This document shows positions 50,348-57,739 of a DNA stretch of 64,000 nucleotides, piece after piece. How positions within the stretch are numbered: position 1 is the first letter of the stretch; each line of letters begins with the position of its first letter. A program made the position numbers and the translations under genes. The DNA lies in assembly GCA_042089915.1 (NCBI GenBank), contig JBELJZ010000001.1, positions 1-64,000 on the forward strand. The letters are read 5' to 3'. Under the pieces are notes generated by a model. That model searched no databases and was not told the DNA's origin. It was given only the letters and a program-made list of their open reading frames with translations. This DNA comes from UBA8752 sp002172485. GTDB lineage: Bacteria; Bacteroidota; Bacteroidia; Flavobacteriales_D; Sanyastnellaceae.

Positions 50348-50722
50348 ATGGACATCAGCCAACGCGCCGTACTCAGTGTTTTCCTCGGCATGATCGCTGC
50401 CAGTGGCGCCGCCCGCCTTTACGACAAGGCTGGGCAACCTTTTTGGCACGCCTTCATTCCGGGCCTCAACTTGGTCGCCTTGATGCGCATTGTGGGGCGT
50501 CCCGAGACGCACGCGCTGTGGGTGCTTGTCCCGGGCATCAACCTCTACTTCCTTGCCAAGTGGATGGTGGAGCTCGCTCAAAGTTTCGGCAAGCACCACT
50601 GGATCGACCATGTGTTGGTGGTGGCCTTCAACGCATTCTACGTTCTCAACCTCGGTTTGGATTACAACGAAGAGTATCAAGGTCCCGTCTACGACAAGCA
50701 GGCGGGCACGGCCCTCGCCTGA
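50348..50722 (+). CDS. Small membrane protein (DUF5684-like)
   Basis: The 124-residue protein has three hydrophobic helices, around residues 8-22, 35-65 and 80-100. The pattern KAGQPFWHAFIPGLNLVALMRIVGRP, with Pro/Gly/Asn turns, resembles the DUF5684 membrane module that in Bacteroidota also occurs fused to signal peptidase I. No peptidase motif is present here. Function unknown. The stop is directly adjacent to the convergent alaS stop. Confidence 0.6.
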   Translation: MDISQRAVLSVFLGMIAASGAARLYDKAGQPFWHAFIPGLNLVALMRIVGRPETHALWVLVPGINLYFLAKWMVELAQSFGKHHWIDHVLVVAFNAFYVLNLGLDYNEEYQGPVYDKQAGTALA

Positions 50723-53341
50723 TCACCTTTTGAACAGGGACCGGGCCGCCTCGAGCGCGTCCGGAATTCCATCGGCATTCTGGCCACCGGCCGTTGCGAA
50801 GAACGGCTGACCACCGCCCCCGCCTTGGATGTGGCGGCCCCATTCCCGGACAAGCTGTCCGGCGTTCCATTCCTTTTCCTTGGCGAGCTCCTCTGTGATG
50901 AGGCACGTGATGGTTGGCTTGCCACCTGAACGGCTTGCGAAAACGGCATACAGTGGCGCCGCCTCTGCCTTGAGTTGAAAGGCGATGTCCTTGATGGCGC
51001 CCGCGTCGAGCGGGACCTCCGTGACCAACATGCCGGGCGTTCCTTCACCGCCGGGCCGCTCAATGTCGGCGACCAGCTGGCGCTTGATGGCCATGGCTTG
51101 TTCGCGTCGGTGGCCATCCACTTCCTTCTGGAGTGAGGCCACCTTGGCCTGAAGGTCTTCGATGGCGCCGACCAGGTCGGACGGTCCCTTTAGAGCCTCG
51201 GAGGTGCTTTGGAGCAGGTCGCGTTGGGCCACGGTGCCGGCCACGGCGCGCGCGCCGGTCTCTGCTTCGATGCGGCGAATGCCCGCGGCCACCGCACTTT
51301 CCGAGGTGATGCGGAACAATCCGATCTCACCAGTGGCACCCACGTGGGTGCCACCACACAATTCAACGCTGGACCCGAAACCGATCATGCGGACGGTGTC
51401 TCCATACTTCTCGCCGAACAGCATCATGGCGCCTGCCGCCTTGGCCTCGTCGAGGGGGATGTTCCGGCGCTCGTCGAGGGCGCGGTTCTCTCGGATGGCC
51501 GCATTGACCTGGTTCTCCACCTCGAGCAATTCCTCCGCAGTGACCTTCTGGAAGTGGCTGAAGTCGAAGCGCAACACGGCATCCTTGACCAGGGACCCCT
51601 TCTGCTCGACATGGGTGCCGAGCACGTCGCGCAGGGCTTCGTGTAGCAGGTGGGTGGCCGTGTGGTTCAGGGTGGTTTCCCGGCGCTTGTCACTGTGCAC
51701 ACGGGCCTTGAAGGGGGCCTTGGGATCGGTGGGGAGTTGCTCCGCGATGTGGAGAATGAGCTCGTTTTCCTTGCGGGTGGTGAGGATGGGAAGGGAGGAT
51801 CCGTCGGGGGCCTCCAGAATACCGGTGTCCCCGACTTGTCCGCCACCTTCGGGATAGAAGGGGGTGAGGTTGAAGACGAGTTGGTAGCGCGTCTTGTTCT
51901 TGACCTTGACCTCCCGCCAGCGGGTGATGCGGACGTCGGCCTCCATCCGGTCGTAGCCGATGAATTCTTCCACCTTGTCGTCCTCGAGGACGTTCCAGTC
52001 TCCCGCTTCGACCTTACCGGCTGCGCGGGAACGGTCCTTTTGCCGTGCCAAGGCGGCTTCGAAACCAGCCTGATCGACCTCCACGCCGTTTTCGGCACAG
52101 ATGAGGGCGGTCAGGTCAATGGGGAAACCATAGGTGTCGTAGAGTTCGAAGGCGGCTTCACCGTCTAGGCGCTGCGCTCCCGAGATTTTCTCTTCCAAGC
52201 GCTGGATGCCCTTGTCAAGGGTGCGGAGGAAGCCCTCTTCTTCTTCCTTCATCACCTTGGCGATGAGGGCCTGCTGGGCGCGGAGCTCAGGGAAGAAGTC
52301 CCCCATGTCCGCCGCCATGAGGTCGACGAGTTCGAACAGGAATGCACGGTCAAATCCGAGGAAGCTGTAGCCGTACCGCACGGCACGGCGCAGGATGCGG
52401 CGGATGACGTAACCGGCTCCCGCGTTGGAGGGGAGTTGGCCATCTGCAATGGAGAAGGCCACAGCGCGCACGTGGTCCGCGCACACCCGCAAGGCCACAT
52501 TGACCTTGTCGTCTCCGCCGGTATAGGGCTTGCCGGACGCTTTGGACAGATGGCCGATGAGCGGCTGGAACACGTCGGTGTCGTAGTTGCTCTGCTTGCC
52601 TTGCAACACGGCGGCGAGGCGCTCGAAGCCCATGCCGGTGTCGATGTGCTTGGCGGGCAAGGGCTCGAGGGAACCGTCTGCCTTGCGCATGAATTGCATG
52701 AACACGAGGTTCCATATTTCAATGACCTGCGGGTGGTCCTTGTTGACCAGCTCGGCGCCTTGGACAGCCGCTCGCTCCGCCGCGCTCCGGATGTCCACGT
52801 GGATTTCCGAGCACGGTCCGCAAGGCCCGGTTTCTCCCATTTCCCAGAAGTTGTCCTTCTTGTCGGCGGGCAGAATACGCTCGGCTGGAACGTGTTTCAG
52901 CCAGATGTCCATGGCCTCCTGATCCAGCGGCAAGCCGTCGCCTTGGTCTCCCTCGAAGACGGTGATGTAGAGGCGGTCCTTGTCGATGCCAAACCGGTCG
53001 GTGAGCAATTCCCACGCCCAATCGATGGCTTCCTGCTTGAAGTAGTCGCCGAAAGACCAGTTGCCCAGCATCTCGAACATCGTGTGGTGGTAGGTGTCGA
53101 CCCCCACCTCCTCGAGGTCGTTGTGCTTGCCGCTGACGCGCAGGCACTTCTGGGTGTCGGCCACCCGGGGCGACTTCGCCGGGCGGTTGCCGAGGAACAC
53201 GTCCTTGAAGGGGTTCATCCCCGCATTGGTGAACATCAGCGTGGGGTCATCCTTGAGCACCATGGGTGCGGAAGGGACGATCTCGTGGGCCTTTTCGCGG
53301 AAGAAATCGAGGAACGTGCGGCGGATGTTGGCGGCGTCCAT
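50723..53341 (-). CDS. alaS: Alanyl-tRNA synthetase
   Basis: The 872-residue class II synthetase charges tRNA-Ala. The N-terminal motif segment MFTNAGMNPFKDVFLG is followed by the catalytic core (HTMFEMLGNWSFGDYFK). The editing domain carries the zinc/catalytic motifs HTATHLLHEALR and LCGGTHVGATGEIG, which hydrolyse Ser- or Gly-tRNA-Ala, and a C-terminal oligomerisation domain closes the protein. Length matches the family. It is divergent from the M23 peptidase gene with 127 nt between the starts. Confidence 0.97.
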   Translation of the reverse strand: MDAANIRRTFLDFFREKAHEIVPSAPMVLKDDPTLMFTNAGMNPFKDVFLGNRPAKSPRVADTQKCLRVSGKHNDLEEVGVDTYHHTMFEMLGNWSFGDYFKQEAIDWAWELLTDRFGIDKDRLYITVFEGDQGDGLPLDQEAMDIWLKHVPAERILPADKKDNFWEMGETGPCGPCSEIHVDIRSAAERAAVQGAELVNKDHPQVIEIWNLVFMQFMRKADGSLEPLPAKHIDTGMGFERLAAVLQGKQSNYDTDVFQPLIGHLSKASGKPYTGGDDKVNVALRVCADHVRAVAFSIADGQLPSNAGAGYVIRRILRRAVRYGYSFLGFDRAFLFELVDLMAADMGDFFPELRAQQALIAKVMKEEEEGFLRTLDKGIQRLEEKISGAQRLDGEAAFELYDTYGFPIDLTALICAENGVEVDQAGFEAALARQKDRSRAAGKVEAGDWNVLEDDKVEEFIGYDRMEADVRITRWREVKVKNKTRYQLVFNLTPFYPEGGGQVGDTGILEAPDGSSLPILTTRKENELILHIAEQLPTDPKAPFKARVHSDKRRETTLNHTATHLLHEALRDVLGTHVEQKGSLVKDAVLRFDFSHFQKVTAEELLEVENQVNAAIRENRALDERRNIPLDEAKAAGAMMLFGEKYGDTVRMIGFGSSVELCGGTHVGATGEIGLFRITSESAVAAGIRRIEAETGARAVAGTVAQRDLLQSTSEALKGPSDLVGAIEDLQAKVASLQKEVDGHRREQAMAIKRQLVADIERPGGEGTPGMLVTEVPLDAGAIKDIAFQLKAEAAPLYAVFASRSGGKPTITCLITEELAKEKEWNAGQLVREWGRHIQGGGGGQPFFATAGGQNADGIPDALEAARSLFKR

Positions 53342-53420
53342 GGGTCCGTGTTGTGGCGTTCTTCACACGCCGTTGTGGAGGGTAGATTCTGTGAAAGCCG
53401 CGTCAGTCGCGGGTTTGCGG

Positions 53421-53451
53421 TTGTGAAAGTAGGGACTTTCCCGTACTTTTG
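53421..53451 (+). promoter_or_regulatory. Canonical -33/-7 promoter of the M23 peptidase
   Basis: TTG (53421-53423) and TACTTTTG (53444-53451) are separated by 20 nt. The start codon at 53469 lies 17 nt after the box, giving a short leader of roughly 10 nt. Confidence 0.75.
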
Positions 53452-53468
53452 CACTGGAATTTTCGGCC

Positions 53469-54440
53469 ATGCGGAAACACCACATTCGGTTCAATCAGGA
53501 CCAGCTCCGTACGGAGGTGGTGCCCTTTACAGCGCGGGATTACGCGCGCTGGTTCTTTGGGCGCACCCTGTTGTTTGCGGGTGTGGCCTTTGTGGCCATC
53601 CTCGTTTTTGACCGCTATTTCGAGAGTCCGAAGGTGCGGAGCCAGAAGCGCCAAATCGAATTCCTCGAATCCCAATTGAGCACCATGGAAGGGCAGGTGA
53701 CCGAGATGTCCGACGCCCTTGGAGAACTGGTGGAGCGGGATGAGGTCATCTACAGGAACATCTTCGGCGCTGAGCCGTACCCGCCGCACTTGCGCAACCC
53801 GGGCATTGGCGGAACCGACCGTTATCGCGACCTCCGAGGCTTGGAGCAAAGCGAACAGGTCATCGCCCTGCGGCAGGACATGGCCGAGCTGGAGCGCCGG
53901 ATTTTGGCACAGGGAGAAAGCGTGGGGGAATTGGTCCAACTCGCCGAGAACCAAGAGGAATTGCTTCAAAGCATTCCGGCCATTCAACCCGTGCGGAACA
54001 GCGATCTCAAGCGCATGGCGAGTGGCTACGGTTATCGCATTCACCCCATCTACAAAGTGCGCAAAATGCACTGGGGCATGGACTTCAGCGCCCCGACCGG
54101 CACCGAGATTTTTGCCACCGGCAACGGCAAGGTGGTCGAGGTCAAGAAGAAATACAACGGCTACGGTCACCACATCAAAATCCAACACGGTTTCGGCTAC
54201 GAGACCCTCTACGCCCACATGTCCAAGATCCTGGTCCGGAAGGGCCAGCGTGTGGAGCGGGGTGAAGTGATCGGTTTGGTCGGATCCACGGGCACCTCGG
54301 TGGCGCCCCACCTGCACTACGAAGTGTTCAAGGAGGGCAAGCGTGTCAACCCCGCCCATTACTATTTCAACGATCTGTCTCCCGAGCAATACGAGACGTT
54401 GTTGGCCGCGTCGGAAAACGCCAACCAAAGCTTCGACTGA
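53469..54440 (+). CDS. M23/LytM-family cell-wall peptidase
   Basis: The 323-residue protein has an N-terminal transmembrane helix (FFGRTLLFAGVAFVAILVF) and a coiled coil (residues ~55-90, IEFLESQLSTMEGQV). The C-terminal LytM domain has the zinc ligands: HWGMDFSAPTGTEIFA (His, Asp) and HLHYEVF (HxH). YAHMSKILVRKGQRVERGEV is also typical. It probably cleaves peptidoglycan crosslinks, or regulates amidases if inactive; all ligands look intact. Followed by a MerR gene 43 nt downstream. Confidence 0.93.
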   Translation: MRKHHIRFNQDQLRTEVVPFTARDYARWFFGRTLLFAGVAFVAILVFDRYFESPKVRSQKRQIEFLESQLSTMEGQVTEMSDALGELVERDEVIYRNIFGAEPYPPHLRNPGIGGTDRYRDLRGLEQSEQVIALRQDMAELERRILAQGESVGELVQLAENQEELLQSIPAIQPVRNSDLKRMASGYGYRIHPIYKVRKMHWGMDFSAPTGTEIFATGNGKVVEVKKKYNGYGHHIKIQHGFGYETLYAHMSKILVRKGQRVERGEVIGLVGSTGTSVAPHLHYEVFKEGKRVNPAHYYFNDLSPEQYETLLAASENANQSFD

Positions 54441-54483
54441 GTCGATTTGGCCTGAACCTCCTGCGGGGCGCATCTTGCAGGTC

Positions 54484-54813
54484 ATGGCAACCAAACGTTA
54501 CTGGACCATCTCCGAAGTGGCGGAGCAATTCGACGTGAACACGTCGCTGCTGCGCTATTGGGAGAAGGAGTTCAAGGCGTTGGACCCCAAGAAGCAGGGG
54601 AGTGGAAAGCGCGCCTACACGTCCCAGGACATCGAAATCATTGGGGTCCTGCACGACTTACTCAAGGGCAAGGGCTACACCATTGATGGGGCCAAGCGAC
54701 AGCTCAAGCAGGCCTTGAAGGAGCGCCGGCAAACTGAGGCCCTGCGTCAACGTCTGGAGGCGATCCGAGCGGAGCTGTTGCGCCTCGCCGATGATGCGGA
54801 GCGCGGTTCCTGA
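54484..54813 (+). CDS. MerR-family transcriptional regulator (Bacteroidota type)
   Basis: The 109-residue protein has an N-terminal MerR winged helix (YWTISEVAEQFDVNTSLLRYWEKEF). A positively charged coiled coil follows (LLKGKGYTIDGAKRQLKQALKE) with no ligand-binding domain. Short MerR proteins of this kind are common in Bacteroidota; the regulated genes are unknown. Starting at ATG 54484 gives a canonical N-terminus. It ends 15 nt before the convergent hldD stop. Confidence 0.88.
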   Translation: MATKRYWTISEVAEQFDVNTSLLRYWEKEFKALDPKKQGSGKRAYTSQDIEIIGVLHDLLKGKGYTIDGAKRQLKQALKERRQTEALRQRLEAIRAELLRLADDAERGS

Positions 54814-54828
54814 GCCGCGAGCGTCGCC

Positions 54829-55806
54829 TCAGAGGATGCGGTCCTGGAGCAAGTAGTCCTTCACGTATTCGGTCACCCCGTCTTCCAAAGAGGTCATCTC
54901 CCGCGGGTAGCCGATGCTCTGGAGTTTGCCCATGTCAGCTTCCGTGAAGTATTGGTAGGTGTCGCGGATGTCGATGGGGGTGTCAATGAAGCCGATGTTC
55001 TCCTCGACGCCGAGGGCGTTGAACGTGGCCCGGGTCAAATCCAAGAAACTCCGCGCTTGGCCTGAACCGAGGTTGTATAGGCCGCTGTCCTTGCGGTGGT
55101 GCATCAGCCAGTGGCAGACATCGACCACATCGCGGACATACACGAAGTCCCGGAGCTGCTCCCCGTCCGCGTAGTCCTTGCGGTGGCTTCGGAACAGCTT
55201 CATGCCGCCGGTCTCGCCGATCTGTCGGAAAGCGTGCAAGACCACAGAGGCCATGCGGCCTTTGTGGTACTCTCCCGGGCCATAGACGTTGAAGAATTTG
55301 AGTCCGGCCCAGAAATAGGGTGCCCGGCCAGCCTCGGCCTCAGCCAGCGCCCATTTGTCGAACTCCTGTTTGCTGTCGCCGTAGGGATTCAGCGGCTGGA
55401 GGCGGTCCACGACGTCGTGGCGGTCGCTGTAACCGTGTTCTCCCCCGCCGTACGTGGCGGCACTCGAGGCGTAGACCAGTGGCAGGCCCAGTCGGGTGCA
55501 CAGTCGCCAGATGTCCTGGCTGTAGTTCAGGTTGAGCCGGTCAAACAGCGCCCGGTCCTGCTCGGTGGTGTCTGTGCGGGCACCGAGGTGAAAGACGAAC
55601 TGCACCTGGTTCTCATTCGCCTCCAACCAGGCGGGGAAATCCGCGCGGTCCACACGCTCTACGCAGGTCCTGTTCTCGTGATTTCGGGCCTTGTCGGGCC
55701 GGGACGAGAAGTCGTCCACGAGCACCAGATCGTTGAATCCTTCGGCGTTGAGTCGCGCGGCCAAAGCGCTTCCAATGAACCCGGCGGCCCCCGTGATGGT
55801 AATCAT
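54829..55806 (-). CDS. hldD: ADP-L-glycero-D-manno-heptose 6-epimerase
   Basis: The 325-residue SDR enzyme has NADP site ITGAAGFIGSALAARLN, the family motif FHLGARTDTTEQD and catalytic YxxxK in NPYGDSKQEFDKWA. FNVYGPGEYHKGRMASV is highly characteristic of HldD/RfaD. It makes ADP-L-glycero-D-manno-heptose, the donor for heptosyltransferases such as the GT9 encoded at 5718. The ATG at 55806 follows TACTTTCG by 4 nt and is divergent from queD by only 29 nt. Confidence 0.95.
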   Translation of the reverse strand: MITITGAAGFIGSALAARLNAEGFNDLVLVDDFSSRPDKARNHENRTCVERVDRADFPAWLEANENQVQFVFHLGARTDTTEQDRALFDRLNLNYSQDIWRLCTRLGLPLVYASSAATYGGGEHGYSDRHDVVDRLQPLNPYGDSKQEFDKWALAEAEAGRAPYFWAGLKFFNVYGPGEYHKGRMASVVLHAFRQIGETGGMKLFRSHRKDYADGEQLRDFVYVRDVVDVCHWLMHHRKDSGLYNLGSGQARSFLDLTRATFNALGVEENIGFIDTPIDIRDTYQYFTEADMGKLQSIGYPREMTSLEDGVTEYVKDYLLQDRIL

Positions 55807-55810
55807 GGGA

Positions 55811-55824
55811 CGAAAGTACCTTCG
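55811..55824. promoter_or_regulatory. Overlapping divergent -7 boxes of hldD and queD
   Basis: CGAAAGTACCTTCG contains TACTTTCG on the minus strand (55811-55818) and TACCTTCG on the plus strand (55817-55824), sharing the central TA. The boxes end 4 nt before hldD (ATG 55806) and 11 nt before queD (ATG 55836). Simultaneous use of both would be sterically impossible. Confidence 0.6.
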
Positions 55825-55835
55825 CGCCCCTTCCC

Positions 55836-56258
55836 ATGAAATACGTTTACGTCACCCGCCGCGCCCGATTCAATGCCGCCCACAAATTGTGGAACGACGA
55901 CTGGTCGGAAGAGAAGAACCTCGAGGTCTTCGGCAAATGCGCCAACCCCAACTGGCACGGCCACAACTACGAGATGCACGTGACGCTCAAGGGCGTTCCA
56001 TCGGAAGAGACGGGTTACTGCATCGACCTCAAGGATTTGAAGGACATCATCAAGGAGCACGTGGAAGAGCCTCTGGACCACCGCAACCTCAACTTGGATG
56101 TGCCGTGGATGAAGGGCGTCAAGACGTCTACCGAGAACCTGCTCATCGCCATCTGGGAGCAGTTGGAAGGCCCTGTCAACGCCACGGGGTGCACGTTGCA
56201 CCACATTCGGCTGTACGAGACGGAAAACAACTACGCCGACTACTACGGCGGCGAGTGA
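55836..56258 (+). CDS. queD: 6-carboxy-tetrahydropterin/6-pyruvoyl-tetrahydropterin synthase family
   Basis: The 140-residue zinc enzyme has the His of the RFNAAHKLW motif, and WHGHNYEMHV supplies the other two zinc His; the Cys in FGKCANPN is the probable catalytic residue. The C-terminal STENLLIAIW and YETENNYADY segments are typical. QueD converts 7,8-dihydroneopterin triphosphate to 6-carboxytetrahydropterin in queuosine synthesis. FolE, which makes that substrate from GTP, is encoded 31 nt downstream. Bona fide PTPS activity cannot be excluded. Confidence 0.9.
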   Translation: MKYVYVTRRARFNAAHKLWNDDWSEEKNLEVFGKCANPNWHGHNYEMHVTLKGVPSEETGYCIDLKDLKDIIKEHVEEPLDHRNLNLDVPWMKGVKTSTENLLIAIWEQLEGPVNATGCTLHHIRLYETENNYADYYGGE

Positions 56259-56277
56259 GGGGCAAGCCGGTGCGGAC

Positions 56278-56285
56278 TACCTTCG
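56278..56285 (+). promoter_or_regulatory. Start-proximal -7 box of folE
   Basis: TACCTTCG ends 4 nt before the folE ATG at 56290 and lies in the 31-nt gap after queD. No -33 TTG is visible. Confidence 0.5.
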
Positions 56286-56289
56286 CCGC

Positions 56290-56892
56290 ATGCCGCTCTA
56301 TCACCGGGAAGACCACTATGACGCCTCGGCCATCACGGAGATGGCCGCCCATTATCGCGCTGTGATCGAGGCCATCGGGGAGGACCCCGATCGGGAAGGC
56401 CTGGTCAAAACGCCTGAGCGTGCGGCCAAGGCGCTCGCCTTCCTCACGCAGGGCCATGGGGCCGATCCCGCCGACATTCTGCGCAGCGCCCTTTTTGAGG
56501 AAGACTGCGAAGAGATGGTGCTCATTCGGGACATCGAGGTGTTCTCCCTTTGTGAGCACCACATGCTCCCCTTCTTTGGAAAAGCGCACGTGGCCTATCT
56601 GCCGCAGGGCAACATCACCGGGTTGAGCAAGATTCCCCGGGTGGTGGACGTCTTCGCCCGTCGGCTTCAGGTCCAAGAGCGGCTGACCCGGCAGATCCGC
56701 GACTGCATTCAGGACACCTTGAATCCCAAGGGCGTGGCGGTGGTCATCGAGGCGCGCCACCTCTGCATGCAAATGCGGGGGGTTGAGAAGCAGCACAGCT
56801 TGACCACCACCAGTGCATTCACGGGGGCATTTCTGAACGATCCCAAAACCCGCAAGGAATTCATCCGATTGATTGACACGCAAGGCGCGTGA
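56290..56892 (+). CDS. folE: GTP cyclohydrolase I
   Basis: The 200-residue homodecameric zinc enzyme converts GTP to 7,8-dihydroneopterin triphosphate, the entry to folate, tetrahydropterin and queuosine pathways. Zinc and active-site motifs SLCEHHMLPFFGKAHVAY and ARHLCMQMRGV (second zinc Cys), plus GLSKIPRVVDVFARRLQVQERLT, are intact. It follows queD, which uses its product. No tetrahydrofolate riboswitch or other leader is possible because the box lies 4 nt before the start. Confidence 0.97.
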   Translation: MPLYHREDHYDASAITEMAAHYRAVIEAIGEDPDREGLVKTPERAAKALAFLTQGHGADPADILRSALFEEDCEEMVLIRDIEVFSLCEHHMLPFFGKAHVAYLPQGNITGLSKIPRVVDVFARRLQVQERLTRQIRDCIQDTLNPKGVAVVIEARHLCMQMRGVEKQHSLTTTSAFTGAFLNDPKTRKEFIRLIDTQGA

Positions 56893-56920
56893 TTCGGACA
56901 GGATTGCCCATTTTGCGCAC

Positions 56921-57670
56921 ATGACACCTCAAGACCCTCCCCGTCTGTTCAACGGCGGATCCCGTCAAGCGCAATTTGACAGCAGCGGTACCCCGCTCGT
57001 CGCCGATGAGCGCGGCTTCATGAACGCTGTCTTCGGTTGGATGGCCGGCGGCCTCGCCATTACAGGAGCCGTGGCGTGGTACTTCGCCACCAGCGGCGCC
57101 ATCTCGATGCTCTTCAACCCCATGGGGGGCATGTCCATGACCGGCTGGGCCGTGACCCTCGCGCCCCTCGCCTTCATCCTTGCGATGAACTTCGGTTTGC
57201 AGCGGATGAGCTCGGCGACCTTGACCTTGCTGTTCGTTGCCTTTTCCGCCTGCATGGGTGCATCCTTGAGCAGCATTTTCCTGGTGTATACCGGGGCGAG
57301 CATCATGCAGGTCTTCGGCATCACGGCCGGAACCTTCCTGACGATGTCCATCATCGGCTACACGACCTCCACAGACCTCAGCCGTTTTGGCAGCTTGCTG
57401 TTCATGGCGTTGATCGGCATCATCATCGCCTCGGTGGTGAATTGGTTCCTCGCTTCGTCCGCCCTGGACTACGCCATCAGCATTGGCGGTGTGCTCGTCT
57501 TCACGGGCTTGATCGCGTACGACACCCAGAAGCTCAAGCGGATTGCTGCGGGTGTCGAGTACGGGAGCGAGACCGGTCGGAAGCTCGCGTTGTTGGGGGC
57601 CACGAGCCTCTACCTCGACTTCGTCAACCTCTTCCTCTTCCTGCTGCGCCTCCTCGGCCGCCGGGACTGA
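56921..57670 (+). CDS. Bax inhibitor-1/YccA-family membrane protein
   Basis: The 249-residue protein has seven hydrophobic helices. The family motifs are GVEYGSETGRKLALLGATSLYLDFVNLFL at the C-terminus and a central FGITAGTFLTMSIIGYTT. BI-1/YccA proteins are implicated in FtsH control and calcium leak, but their bacterial role is not settled. The ATG at 56921 follows CCATTTTG by 5 nt, a partial -7-like box. A strong bidirectional terminator follows the gene. Confidence 0.9.
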   Translation: MTPQDPPRLFNGGSRQAQFDSSGTPLVADERGFMNAVFGWMAGGLAITGAVAWYFATSGAISMLFNPMGGMSMTGWAVTLAPLAFILAMNFGLQRMSSATLTLLFVAFSACMGASLSSIFLVYTGASIMQVFGITAGTFLTMSIIGYTTSTDLSRFGSLLFMALIGIIIASVVNWFLASSALDYAISIGGVLVFTGLIAYDTQKLKRIAAGVEYGSETGRKLALLGATSLYLDFVNLFLFLLRLLGRRD

Positions 57671-57688
57671 GCACGGAGCCTGAACACG

Positions 57689-57719
57689 AAAAAGGCGGCC
57701 CAAACGGGCCGCCTTTTTT
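57689..57719. terminator. Bidirectional intrinsic terminator
   Basis: GGCGGCCC (57694-57701) pairs with GGGCCGCC (57706-57713) around AAAC. It has five A before it and six T after it, so it can end both the plus-strand BI-1 transcript and the minus-strand deiminase transcript. Confidence 0.92.
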
Positions 57720-57739
57720 CATTCCGTGAGGCACGTTGG

